DNA from: Cellvibrionaceae bacterium
GTDB lineage: Bacteria > Pseudomonadota > Gammaproteobacteria > Pseudomonadales > Cellvibrionaceae
NCBI GenBank assembly: GCA_021151825.1
Contig: JAGKWQ010000009.1
Coordinates: 330,857-394,856, forward strand
Reading direction: 5' to 3'
Length of the DNA: 64,000 bases
Shown here: positions 28,825-40,100 of the stretch, in pieces
Numbering within the stretch: position 1 is the first letter of the stretch
Layout of the letters: each line of letters begins with the position of its first letter
Notes under the pieces: model-generated
What the model was told of the DNA's origin: nothing
The model's input: only the letters and a program-made list of their open reading frames with translations
Databases searched by the model: none
Program-made: the position numbers and the translations under genes

Positions 28825-30063
28825 ATGAGTGAATTAGTCACAATTCCCAAGGTAATCATGCGGAATAAATCAACGATTGCCTTAACTGTATTCCAGGTAG
28901 CTTTGACGCTGGCCGTATTGGTCAACACCTATGCTTCAATTGATGGTTATCAAAAAATGATTGATGACGGCATGGGGATGAATCAAAAGCAGGTAGTAAC
29001 AGTTGAAGTTGAAAGTATCAATCGGCCTACCGATGACACTCCGCAGCAAGTGCTGGATTTTTATCGCGATCACGCAACCCAGAATATCAATGAAATTAGT
29101 GCTATTTCAGGTGTTGTCAGTGTTGCTACTGTAGATTCCTTTCCGTTGAGCGACAACGCCAAAGTGAATCAGATTCGTTTGGAGCGCGGTTCGGAGGCGT
29201 CCACACAAATCACCGTTTACACAGGAGATGAACATGTAATTGATATTCTTGGTTTGCAGTTGATGGCTGGCCGGAAATTTCAGGAAAGTGATTCTCAATG
29301 GGTGATGGATTCGAAAATGCAAAGTCGCCAACCGGTGATTATCATATCATCAGCCTTGGCCAAGCTTCTTTTTGGCGAAGAAAATCCGCTGGGAAAACAA
29401 GTTTATATTGATGATCAGGCGTTAACTGTAATAGCGATAACCGATGTGCTGCCTGGCTTGCATCCTTTATGGGCAAACTCCAAATACAGCGCAATTGTCC
29501 CGGGAAAATTGGCATTGGTTAAGCGACGGTTTTTAGTAAAAGTTGAATCGGAATCACTCGTCAACCAAGTGATAGGGGATATCGAAAAAAATCTCTCGTC
29601 AGAAACTCAAAGCAGTCGATATATCGTATCGGTTTCAACACTGCAAGACATCAAAGAAGACACGCTGAAGACAGCCTCGTCAACATTAAAAATTCTGGCT
29701 TTTGTAAGTATATTGCTATTAATTGTTACCGCATTTGGAACCTATGGACAAACTTCATTCCTCGTATCTAAACGGCGTAAGGAAATAGGAATTAAAAGAG
29801 CAATTGGTGCAACAAAGTTGGATGTTTTAATGTATTACCTGATAGAAAACTCTTACGTAGCTGCAATAGGTGTTTTTTTTGGTTTAGCCCTCACGTATAT
29901 GCTTAACTTCGTGCTTGTGAATGGTCTTGGTGCAACCAAAATTAATAGCGGTATTGTATTGCCTGGAATTTTGTTTATTTGGGCAGTTGGTATTTTGTCA
30001 GCGCTACTTCCCGCATGGCAGGCAACAAAAGTGCCTCCCGCATTGGCGACCCGGTTAACATAG
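28825..30063 (+). CDS. ABC transporter permease, FtsX/MacB type (2)
   Basis: 412 residues, starting eight bases after the first permease. Same plan: N-terminal helix (STIALTVFQVALTLAVLVNTYAS), periplasmic domain of ~240 residues, and three C-terminal helices including KEIGIKRAIGATKLDVLMYYLIE, the typical FtsX cytoplasmic loop, and ILFIWAVGILSALLPAW. It completes the adaptor-ATPase-permease-permease set. Likely heterodimer partner of the preceding gene in export of the NRPS product. Confidence 0.9.
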   Translation: MSELVTIPKVIMRNKSTIALTVFQVALTLAVLVNTYASIDGYQKMIDDGMGMNQKQVVTVEVESINRPTDDTPQQVLDFYRDHATQNINEISAISGVVSVATVDSFPLSDNAKVNQIRLERGSEASTQITVYTGDEHVIDILGLQLMAGRKFQESDSQWVMDSKMQSRQPVIIISSALAKLLFGEENPLGKQVYIDDQALTVIAITDVLPGLHPLWANSKYSAIVPGKLALVKRRFLVKVESESLVNQVIGDIEKNLSSETQSSRYIVSVSTLQDIKEDTLKTASSTLKILAFVSILLLIVTAFGTYGQTSFLVSKRRKEIGIKRAIGATKLDVLMYYLIENSYVAAIGVFFGLALTYMLNFVLVNGLGATKINSGIVLPGILFIWAVGILSALLPAWQATKVPPALATRLT

Positions 30064-30074
30064 AGGAAATATAA

Positions 30075-31307
30075 ATGAAAATTATAATTGTATGTCAAGG
30101 ATCTTATGGGGATGTACTGCCTTTTTTAACCGTTGGAAAAATCCTTCAACAGCAACGATTTGATGTTGAATTTGTTAGCTATTCCATCTTTAAACCCCTG
30201 GCCGATGACGCAGGTTTAAAATTCTTTGGTGTGTGTACTCAAGCCCAATATGAAGAAATGGTGTCTTGTGATGAAAATCTCTCCAATGAGGATTTTTGTT
30301 ATCACCATTTTTCCAGTTGTAGCCAATACGCGATTCACCCTGTGTATGAGTTCATTGCTGATCGGCATCGCAAAGAAAAATGCATAGTAATATCTTCATT
30401 AATTTGTGATGGTGCTCTATGGGCTTGTAAAGATTATGCAATTCCATTCATTGCAATGTTGCTAAGTCCATCTGATATCTTGCGCAGGTTAGCAATGATC
30501 CAGAAGTTGGAGCGAGGCGAGAAAATAATCGATACTGATATCTCGCGTGAACGTCTTATTGTCGATAGTGTACGGGAGAGAATGGGATTGCCCGCGTTTT
30601 CCGGTGATCGAGAGCAATTGTTGCCTGACATAAAATTAACTATATGTTTGTTTCCTTACTCAATGGTAGAGGGTGCGCTTCCGGATGTTGACCTTGTAAA
30701 ACATGGAGTACATTTCACAGGCTTTTTGAAGGACATGCAAAAGGTTCAAAAAAATACAGCCGACATTGATCCTGAAGTTGATATTGTTTATACCTGCGGT
30801 TCGGCATTTTGTGCATCCACTCAGGAGTTGGATTGTTTTGAGTTGCTTTGCGAATCCCTCGGGAAAAATGGTCTGGTTATTTCGAATAATTTCGATTTTG
30901 ACGGAAAGGTTTTTTCTCCGCGAGTGAAGCTGGCTAGAAGTGTAAATATGCGTCGGGTTTTACACAATGCCCAGCTTATTATTCACCACGGTGGAATAGG
31001 TACTATCGCGGACGCCATTTACGCTCGATGCCCACAGCTGATTATGCCGCGTGCATTTGATCAGTTTTCAAATGCGGATATGGTGTCAAATATTGGAATA
31101 GGTGCCCGTTACGATCTTAATGCGATTGGAGATAAGGCTAATTTTGAAGCAGTCGTAAAAGAACAAATTAATAATCGCCAAATGATTCAGGAGATTATTT
31201 TGAAAAGTGGCCTCGATTGCATCGATATGTCAATGTTGGCTGATTTGTTAGGAAAGATAATTCGCGTACCGGATAATAGTAGAACTGAAAAACTTGAATA
31301 TATTTGA
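30075..31307 (+). CDS. GT1-type glycosyltransferase (UGT/MGT-like)
   Basis: 410 residues, with AGAGGAAA before ATG. GT-B fold: the N-terminal motif (IIIVCQGSYGDVLPFLTVGKIL) is the acceptor half, and the donor-sugar site is HHGGIGTIADAIYARCPQLIMPRAFDQFSNA near residues 301-335, the classic block of natural-product, macrolide and sterol glycosyltransferases. It follows the export genes by 11 bases, so it is in the same transcript. It would transfer a sugar from an NDP-sugar to the peptide, or inactivate it inside the cell as self-protection. No sugar-nucleotide genes are seen nearby, so a housekeeping donor is likely. Confidence 0.88.
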   Translation: MKIIIVCQGSYGDVLPFLTVGKILQQQRFDVEFVSYSIFKPLADDAGLKFFGVCTQAQYEEMVSCDENLSNEDFCYHHFSSCSQYAIHPVYEFIADRHRKEKCIVISSLICDGALWACKDYAIPFIAMLLSPSDILRRLAMIQKLERGEKIIDTDISRERLIVDSVRERMGLPAFSGDREQLLPDIKLTICLFPYSMVEGALPDVDLVKHGVHFTGFLKDMQKVQKNTADIDPEVDIVYTCGSAFCASTQELDCFELLCESLGKNGLVISNNFDFDGKVFSPRVKLARSVNMRRVLHNAQLIIHHGGIGTIADAIYARCPQLIMPRAFDQFSNADMVSNIGIGARYDLNAIGDKANFEAVVKEQINNRQMIQEIILKSGLDCIDMSMLADLLGKIIRVPDNSRTEKLEYI

Positions 31308-31370
31308 TTGATGAATCGACCAGTTCATCGTTCCCATTTATATTGCTAATCAATAGGAAAACGAATAGCA

Positions 31371-32273
31371 ATGAAATTCACTAAAAAGGTAGTAATGTCT
31401 TTAGTTTGGGTGACATTTCTTTCGCTCACTCTAAGTGCTTGCGGTGTATTTGTCGATTCGAAAGCTTTGCCTGAACGCCATGGACAGGTTGAGTCCAGGC
31501 TTTTTATTGGAGAAAAACCTGGCCAGCCCTTGATTGTGGGTTTTGGTGGTTCAGAAGGAGGAAATGCATGGGCAAGCGATTATTGGAAGCCCCAAAGGGA
31601 CAAGTTTTTAGCGAAGGGTTATGCATTTTTAGCTATCGGTTACTTTGGAACCCGTGAGACGCCCAGGCAGCTGGATAGAATTGCACTGGATTCAATTCAT
31701 CGCTCAATTATTGATGCAACAAAAAATCCAATGATCAATTCACATTGCATTGCATTGATTGGTGGTTCAAAAGGAGCGGAATTGGTTTTGTCTTTAGCAA
31801 GTTATTACCCCAACTATAACGCTGTTGTGGCTATTGTGCCGGGGAGCGCTATTTTTCCCGCTTTAACGTTATCCATGGATACGTCGTCGTTTAGTTATCA
31901 GGGCGCCGAGCTTCCCTTTGTTCCTGTTCCGTGGAGTGCTACGCCTGCGTTGATTAAACGTGATTTGCGCACTGCGTTTCAAAAGATGATGGACAATCAA
32001 CAAGCGATGGATCGAGCGGCCATTCAGGTAGAAAAAATTCAGGGCCCCATTATGTTATTGTCGGCTACGCGAGATGAAATGTGGCCATCAGCAGAAATGT
32101 CTGAGCAAATGATACACCGCTTACATGCGCATCAATTTATTTATCCGGCGGAACATGTTGCTATTGAGGGCGGGCATACTGAACCGTTAAAGCATTTTGA
32201 TTTGGTAGAAAACTTTCTTGATAAAAATTTTTTACCGCAAAGTGCTACCGGGTGCAATGTAAACATTCATTAA
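31371..32273 (+). CDS. Lipoprotein alpha/beta hydrolase, acyl-CoA thioesterase (BAAT C-terminal) type
   Basis: 300 residues. The N terminus is a lipoprotein signal peptide with lipobox LSAC (Cys24), so the protein should be anchored on the periplasmic side. The alpha/beta-hydrolase core shows nucleophile GGSKGAE, an acid region near RDEMWPSAEMS and the His in GGHTEP, resembling the C-terminal domain of bile acid-CoA amino acid N-acyltransferase/acyl-CoA thioesterases and dienelactone hydrolases. It ends the co-directional run, 63 bases after the glycosyltransferase. Its location argues against a type II thioesterase acting on the NRPS; it may hydrolyse or acylate the exported peptide, or be unrelated. 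Confidence 0.75.
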   Translation: MKFTKKVVMSLVWVTFLSLTLSACGVFVDSKALPERHGQVESRLFIGEKPGQPLIVGFGGSEGGNAWASDYWKPQRDKFLAKGYAFLAIGYFGTRETPRQLDRIALDSIHRSIIDATKNPMINSHCIALIGGSKGAELVLSLASYYPNYNAVVAIVPGSAIFPALTLSMDTSSFSYQGAELPFVPVPWSATPALIKRDLRTAFQKMMDNQQAMDRAAIQVEKIQGPIMLLSATRDEMWPSAEMSEQMIHRLHAHQFIYPAEHVAIEGGHTEPLKHFDLVENFLDKNFLPQSATGCNVNIH

Positions 32274-32406
32274 TTTATGGAACTCAAAAAATATCGACTG
32301 GACTATATTAAGTTTTACAAAGGGAAAAAATTATTCCGCAAAACCACAATTCATAGCATTTGCAAGAATGGAATGCTGTAGTTGTTAACCAAAGCAGAAC
32401 AAAAAG

Positions 32407-32604
32407 CTAAGCACATTTTTCCAATTCAATTGGACTTTTATAACCCAATATCAAATACGGCCGGCGTGAGTTGTACCAGGTAACAATGTACGCCCGCCCA
32501 TCCTGAATAGTATCTTCTCGGTTATGGTATAGTTATTCCTGATTCACTCACGTTTCAGACTACTAAAAAAGCACTCTGCTACAATGTGTTGTCCCAATAA
32601 CGTA
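32407..32604 (-). pseudogene. Decayed IS3-family transposase (OrfB C-terminal) remnant
   Basis: On the complement, ~32604-32550 reads GQHIVAECFFSSLKRE followed by a stop. After a frame change, 32523-32407 reads NREDTIQDGRAYIVTWYN then SRRPYLILGYKSPIELEK and a stop. These match the C-terminal DDE region of IS3-type transposases (ESFFxxLKxE; YxxWYNxxRPHxxLGYxSPxExE). No upstream part, terminal repeats or target duplication were found. The surrounding 32274-32740 has no other coding signal. Confidence 0.8.
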
Positions 32605-32797
32605 CTCACACCAATATAATCTTTATTTCACGTTTATATGTAATGAGGAAACTTTCTTTGGATTGAAAGGTTTTTTGATTTTTTGTAAGTTCGATAGCGA
32701 ACTGAAAGAAGCTTTGAATGAGTGTACCCTAACATACTGAATGCCTATTGTATTGCACTATCGTAATCCAGAGGCCGTAATGAATGAGGGTAAGATT

Positions 32798-33013
32798 ATG
32801 AATAAATATGAAGCGTCAAAATCAGAATCACAACATCAGCGAATTTACGTAAACAAAATTCGGAAAAGCCAATTGGCACACGAATCCAAAAAAAACTATA
32901 ACCCCCTGTATCCTAATGGAGTTAACAATAAGGCTAATGATCATGATGGCGACAGGTTGGTGAAGGATTCAGAAGCGTCAAACGAGGATGTATCCAAAAA
33001 TCAGGAGCAATAG
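32798..33013 (+). CDS. Small hydrophilic hypothetical protein
   Basis: 71 residues from ATG 32798, with GAGGGTAAG upstream; an ATG at 32780 is also in frame. The protein is very polar, rich in Lys, Asn, Ser and Glu, with no hydrophobic segment and no motif I recognise. It stands alone in a low-coding junction next to the transposase remnant, so it may be spurious. Confidence 0.35.
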   Translation: MNKYEASKSESQHQRIYVNKIRKSQLAHESKKNYNPLYPNGVNNKANDHDGDRLVKDSEASNEDVSKNQEQ

Positions 33014-33326
33014 TAATCCGGGAAATGAAATCAAAATAGCTTCTACTTCAGCCCATTGAGCTGATGTATAAAATACTTTATTTATCAACACCTCGCGCAA
33101 TTAAGAATTTTATTCAATAAAGATAAAAGAAAGGGTTTGACTGAGTATTGTCATATGAACTTGGTTTTTAATAATGCTAATTTATGCATATGAGATCAAT
33201 ATTACGTTATTGATCAGCATCATTCTGTCTAAAAAATATTTCTTACTTCACTAAGTACGCTGAAGCACAGACACTTTCCTCAATTATATTCATGCTACCT
33301 ATAACTTTATTCAAGGTGGCGACGCA
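33014..33326. other. Non-coding gap
   Basis: AT-rich sequence with no gene-like reading frame, convincing hairpin or RNA feature. It presumably holds the promoter of the following hydrolase-ndvB pair. Confidence 0.5.
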
Positions 33327-34163
33327 ATGGCATTTATCAAAACTCAAGATAAAACTGATCTTTATGTGAAAGATTGGGGTAAAGGTAATCTGGTTGTGCT
33401 CATCCACGGATGGCCTTTGTCCGCTGATAGTTGGGATGATATAGATGTAGATTTAGTCGAGGCCGGGTATCGCGTGGTCGCTTATGATCGTCGCGGTTTC
33501 GGACGATCTGATCAGCCTTCAGCTGGGTACGATTACGATACCTTGGCTGATGATCTCGCTGCAGTACTCAATTATGCATTTACCACACAACCTATTGGAG
33601 ACAAAGCAACGCTAGTTGGATTTTCAATGGGTGGTGGTGAAGTTGCTCGCTATATGTCTCGTTATGGCGGCAAAGGTGTAGACAGGACAGTGCTGATTGC
33701 CTCTATATTGCCGTTTCGTTTGCAAACCGAAGACAATCCCGCCGGTGTTGCCCAGGCAGAATTTGATAAAACAGAAAAAGCATTGCGTGTTGATCGTCCT
33801 CATTTTTTTAAAGGTTTCTTTGAACGATTTTTTGGTGTTACGGCTACTGCTCATCCGGTGAGTGTCGAGCTATTGGCATGGATGCAAACTATTGCGATGC
33901 AAGCCAGTGCTAAAGCAACATTGGCTTGTTTGCATTCCTTTTCGCGCACTGATTTTCGGGCAGACCTCGACGCATTTAACGTTCCCACTTTAATCATTCA
34001 CGGGACGAACGATTTAATTGTCCCGATTGAAAACTCTTCACATCGCGCTGTAGAAAAAATAAAACATGCTGTTTTTCGTGAGTACCCAAATGCTGCTCAT
34101 GGTTTATTTGTCACCGAAAGGCATCGGTTGGTGCAAGATTTATTATCATTTTTGCGCGAATAA
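33327..34163 (+). CDS. Alpha/beta hydrolase, chloroperoxidase/arylesterase type
   Basis: 278 residues, with AAGGTGG before ATG. Typical cofactor-free haloperoxidase-like hydrolase: oxyanion-hole block HGWPLSADSW, nucleophile elbow GFSMGGGE, Asp in GTNDLIVP and the catalytic His in NAAHGLF. Family members hydrolyse esters and can show perhydrolase activity; the physiological substrate cannot be inferred. It ends five bases before the giant glucan synthase gene and should share its transcript. Confidence 0.9.
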   Translation: MAFIKTQDKTDLYVKDWGKGNLVVLIHGWPLSADSWDDIDVDLVEAGYRVVAYDRRGFGRSDQPSAGYDYDTLADDLAAVLNYAFTTQPIGDKATLVGFSMGGGEVARYMSRYGGKGVDRTVLIASILPFRLQTEDNPAGVAQAEFDKTEKALRVDRPHFFKGFFERFFGVTATAHPVSVELLAWMQTIAMQASAKATLACLHSFSRTDFRADLDAFNVPTLIIHGTNDLIVPIENSSHRAVEKIKHAVFREYPNAAHGLFVTERHRLVQDLLSFLRE

Positions 34164-34168
34164 CTCGC

Positions 34169-37100
34169 ATGACTATAGCGAGTTGGAGTAAAGCAATTTC
34201 ACGGGTAATTCAATTCGACAGTAATCAGTGGCGCAACCTGTTTTACGGTTCTGATGAACACTCTGTCGAAAATCTAAGCCCATTGCGCGCGGAGCTATTC
34301 AGCGTTGATCAGATGGAAGCCTTTGGCAAAGCATTGGCGAGTGAACATACCCTCGGTAAAAATTCTGGCCGCGATTATTTACTGAAACGCCTGGATGAGA
34401 ATGAGCGGGTTTTACTCAGTGGCTGCGCGTTACTGACGGTGGAAATAAAAAATCGGTTACGTATCGCACCAGCGGGTGAATGGTTGCTCGATAACTTTTA
34501 CATGATTGAAGAGCAGATCCGTACAGCCAAACGGCACTTTCCTAAAAATTACAGCCGCGAATTGCCGCGTTTGGGTTCAGGCCAATCAATTGGTTTGCCG
34601 CGCGTTTACGATTTGGCACTCGCTGCTATTTCGCACGGTGATGGACGTGTAGATGAAGAAATGTTGAGCCGTTTTATTGCATCCTATCAAACCGTCACGC
34701 CGCTTACCCTTGGTGAACTCTGGGCGATTCCGATCATGTTGCGTTTAGCGCTGATTGAAAATTTGCGCCGCGTCAGTTTGCGTATCACTGACGCACGTAC
34801 CTATTTAAATCAGGCCCGTGATTGGGCGAGCCAAATGATTGAGGTTGCCGAGAGTGATCCCAAAAATTTAATTATTGTTATCGCCGATATGGCACGTTCC
34901 AACCCGCCGATGGTAAGCGCGTTTATTGCTGAGCTAGTGCGTCGTTTACAAGGGCATGGCCCTGCGCTGGCCTTGCCACTTACCTGGATTGAACAGCGAC
35001 TCGCCGAAGAAAGCCTGACTATTGAGCAAATGGTGCATGCAGAAAATCAACAACAAGCGGTTGATCAGGTTTCTATTAGTAATAGCATTGGCAGCTTGCG
35101 CTTTTTAGGTGCTTATGACTGGCGAGTATTTGTGGAATCCATGAGTATCGTCGAGCAAATCCTGCGCGAAGATCAAAATAATATTTATAGCAATATGGAT
35201 TTTGCAACGCGCGATGATTATCGCCGTGTTGTTGATCGCCTTGCTAAATTCAGCAAGGTTGCAGAAGCGGATGTAGCACGCGCCGCGATTGATCTTGCAA
35301 ATACAGTGACTGGCCCCGCGCAGGTAGCGATTGCGCCTGCACGCGCTGCAAGTGAATCGCCGCAGCTTGCGGAAAAAAATGGGCACGCTGTTGAAACTGA
35401 AACCTACACACAACATGTCGGTTACTACCTGCTTGATGATGGCTTGCTGCAGCTCGAAAAAAGTATCGCCGCGCAGTTACCATTTTGGGCGCAGGTGCGA
35501 CGTGTTTGCGCCGGCGTGCGCTTGCCGTTGTATCTCGGCACCCATGTTTTGCTCACTATGTTCACGGCGGCGGGTTTACTGTTATTAGCACAGCACACTG
35601 GTGTATCCGGTTGGCAGTTAGTTGTGTTGGGCGTGTTAGCGGTGCTCGGTGGCACGGCGCTTTCGTCGGCGTTGGTGAACTGGATTGCCACGCTGGTGGT
35701 GTTGCCCAAGCGTTTGCCGCAGTTGGATTTTGCGCGTGGTATTCCCGCAGAACTGGCAACACTGGTGGTGGTGCCAACATTACTTACCAGCCAAAAAAAT
35801 ATCGATGATTTATTGGAGTCGCTCGAAGTACATTTTCTGGGTAACCGCGATGCACAACTGTATTTTGCGTTGCTTACAGATTTCGGCGATGCAGTAGCCG
35901 AATTATTGCCAGGTGATGAAGAGCTGCTAGCGCGAGTGAGTGCAGGCATTGAACAACTTAATGCGCGTTACTCATTAGAGCAGGGCAGTGAGGATGTAAT
36001 TGATTCAATAAATGGAGATCGGTTTTTTCTGTTTCATCGCCCGCGTTTATGGAATTCAATCGCCAAATGCTGGATGGGTTATGAACGCAAGCGGGGCAAG
36101 CTGGCGGATTTAAATTGGCTGTTACGTAACGGATACCAGCACAGTTCTCCGCAAGCTTTTTCGGTCATTGTTGGCGATATCAACACCTTGCCGCAGGTGC
36201 GTTATGTCATCACCCTGGATAGCGATACCCAGTTGCCGCGCGATGCTGCCCGGCAATTTGTGGGCGCGATGGCGCATCCGCTCAATCGCCCTGTTTTTGA
36301 TATTGAACGGCAAACGATTGCGCGCGGTTACGGTATTTTGCAGCCGCGGATGGCGGCAAGTCTGGCGGCAGATAATCGCTCGCGCTATGCGCAACTGTAT
36401 GGCAGTGAACCGGGAATTGACCCTTACACTCGCTCGGTGTCGGATGTGTATCAGGATGTGTTTGGTGAAGGTTCGTTTATTGGCAAAGGTATTTATGATC
36501 TGGATGCGTTTGAACGAACGCTAGGCGAGCGTTTTCCCGACAATCGCATCCTCAGTCACGATTTGCTGGAAGGCTGCTATGCGCGTTCGGGTTTGCTGAG
36601 CGATGTGCATCTCTATGAAAATTCGCCGTCCCGTTACCAGGTCGATGTGAGTCGACGCGAGCGCTGGATTCGCGGAGACTGGCAAATTGCCAGTTGGTTG
36701 TGGCCTCGCGTACCTGATGCAAAAGGGCAACCAGTAGCGAATCCGTTGTCAGTGTTGTCGCGCTGGAAAATTGCCGACAATCTTTTGCGCAGCCTTGCAC
36801 CGGCAGCCATATTACTGTTGCTATTGATTGGATGGACATTGGTGAGTGCGCCATTGTTATGGACACTGGCTGTATTGTGCATCATTGCATTGCCGCCGAT
36901 ATTGGCAACGCTGCTCGACTTCTTACGCAAACCTGACGAAGTGTTTTGGCGCAGGCATGTGATCGCGCTCGGCGATACCGCGACCCGCCAGCTGGTGCAG
37001 GTGTTGTTTCGCATCAGCTGTTTGCCGCACGAAGCCAGTTTCAGCCTGACTGCTATATTACGTAGCTTTTGGCGCTTGTGGTTTGCGCCAGCGCGCTTGC

Positions 37101-40100
37101 TGGAGTGGTACACCTCGGCTGAGCAAGAGCACAAAGCACGAAGTGATTTGGCGGGAAGTTGGAAGTTACTGTGGTCGGCACCGGCGATTGCAGTGATTGT
37201 CGCTGCGAGTTTGGCACTACTGCATCCCTCCGCCTTGTTAGTCGCTGCACCGATTTTGTGTTTGTGGTTATTTGCACCCGTAACCGTGTGGTGGCTCAGC
37301 CTTCCGCCGGTGCGTAAAGAGGCCAATCTATCGGCGCAACAGGCGCTATTTTTACGCCGGATTGCACGCAAAACCTGGGCGTTCTTCGAACGCTTTGTGG
37401 TGGCGGAAGATCACTGGTTGCCGCCCGATAATTTTCAGGAAAACCCCGGCCCGGTTATCGCTCATCGCACGTCACCCACCAATATGGGGTTGGCATTGCT
37501 GGGCAATTTATCGGCTTATGATTTTGGTTTTATTTCCGCCGATACCTTTCTGACACGTACGGCGAACACTTTCGGCAGCATGAATAAGCTGGAGCGTTAT
37601 CGCGGCCATTTCTTTAACTGGTACGACACCTCCACGTTGCAGGCACTGTTGCCGCGCTATATCTCTTCGGTCGATAGCGGCAACCTGGCCGGGCATTTGT
37701 TGACCCTGCGTGCCGGCTTAATTGCGCTACCGGATCACCGCCTTCCCAATTCGCGCTTATTTGAAGGGTTGGGCGATACCCTTGCGGTCCTCACTGACAG
37801 TTTGCAAGCAGCCGATTTGCTAGCGGATTTGCCCAATGTCATTCAGGCCAGATTTACCCGTTTACGTAATTTACTAAATGAAGTGCAGGTTGATAGCGGG
37901 CGATTTAACAACTTGCTATCCATCTGGCAGCGCCTCGATGAAATTACGAATATCACATCCGGCATCAATGGTTATTTAACGGCGCTGCCCAATGATTCGG
38001 TTAAAGAGAGTTTTTCGGTAGTAGATGAAGTCAGGCATTGGGGGGATGCGCTGGTACAGCAAAGTCGTTCCGCCCATGATGAGCTATTGCATTTTGCGCC
38101 CTGGCTGTTATTGCGTACTGCACCGCCGACCTTGGGGGATTTTATGGCCGGCGTTGCACAGCAGGCTCCGTATATTGATGGAAATGTTGCCTCTACATTG
38201 CGCAATCTGGCCAGTTATCGCCAGACACTGGTGCCCGTGCTGGATGCAAAGTTGCTGAATCCGCTTACATCATTGGAGCAAGCGTGGCTGATGGAATTGC
38301 GCGAGCTAATCATTACTGCCAGTCAGCGCGCTGATGAGCGGATCGCGACCTGTATGGATCTTGCGGCGCAGGCTAACGATCTGGCGACCATGGATTATGA
38401 ATTCCTCTATGACCGCACCCGGCATTTGATTGCAGTGGGCTACAACCTGGATGAATACCGCCGCGATAACAGCTTTTATGATTTGCTGGCCTCAGAAGCG
38501 CGCTTGTGTAATTTCGTTGCCATTGCCCAGGGGCAATTACCGCAGGAAAGCTGGTTCGTCCTGGGGCGGTTGCGCACTATGGCGGAAGGGGAACCGGTAT
38601 TGGTGTCCTGGAGTGGCTCGATGTTTGAGTACCTGATGCCGCTACTGGTGATGCCCAGTTATGACGGCACCTTGCTCGATCAAACCTGCCGCGTGGCAGT
38701 CGCCCGCCAGATTGCCTATGGCAAGCAACATTCGCTGCCCTGGGGTGTGTCGGAATCCGGTTATTACACCTTTGATGCAAGCCTGAATTACCAATATCAC
38801 GCCTTCGGTGTTCCCGGTCTGGGTTTCAAACGCGGTTTAGCAGAAGACATGGTGATCTCGCCGTATGCGTCAGTGCTGGCGTTGATGGTTTCGCCCGAGG
38901 CGGCTTGTGAAAATCTGGAGCGGCTTGCGAATGCAGGGATTGAAGGGCGTTTTGGTTTTTACGAAGCGGTGGATTACACCCCATCGCGCCTGACGCGCGG
39001 CCAAACCAGCGCCTGCGTGCGCTCGTTTATGGTACATCACCAGGGCATGAGTTTGCTGGCACTGGCGCACTTGCTGCTGGATCGACCCATGCAGCGCCGT
39101 TTTGCTGCTGATCCTTTATTTCAGGCGACGTTGTTGTTATTGCAGGAGCGCATTCCCAAATCCTCCGTGCTGCATACCCATGTCGCTGAACACGCCGAGG
39201 GGGCTGCGATATTCGACCAGCTGGATGCCGCCATTTACGCGCCCCTGCCAGCCCAAACCCCGACGCCGGAAGTTCAGCTGCTATCCAACGGACGCTATCA
39301 GGTGATGGTTACCAATGCCGGGGGCGGTTACAGCCGCTGGCGGGATTTTGCGGTGACCCGTTGGCGCGAGGATGCTACGCGTGACCATTGGGGCATGTTT
39401 GTTTACCTGCGCGATACCACCAGCGGCGAGTTCTGGTCGGCAACCCATCAGCCCACACTGAAACGCGCCGACAGTTACGCGGCGATGTTTTCCGAAGGTC
39501 GCGCCGAGTTTCGCCGCCGCGATCAGGACATCGAAACCTACACCGAACTGGTGGTGTCGCCGGAAGATGATATAGAGCTGCGGCGTTTGCGCATTACCAA
39601 TCGCTCAGCGCACCCGCGCACCCTGGAAGTTACCAGCTATGGTGAGGTGGTGCTGACTGCTCCAGCTGCCGATGCGACCCAAACCGCCTTTGGGAATTTG
39701 TTTGTGCAGACCGAAATCCTGCCTGAACGCCATGCACTGTTGTGCACGCGTCGGCCACGTTCGGAGGGTGAACACACGCTATGGATGTTCCACTTGTTGG
39801 CGACTAACAGCGGCACTGTCGATAACTCCATTGGCGACGTGTCTTACGAAACTGATCGGCTACGCTTTACCGGTCGCGGTCGCACTTTGGTAGCACCGCA
39901 AGCCGTGATCGATGGTGGGTCATTATCTGGTAGCCAGGGTTCGGTACTCGATCCGATTGTAGCGATACGCAGCCAGATAACCCTCGCCGCAGGGCAAGTG
40001 ATAGTGCTCGATTTCGTGACCGGTACCGCCGAGGGCCGCGATGCCTGCGTTGCCCTGGTGAATCGTTATCAGGATCGCCATTTGGCAGATCGGGTCTTCG

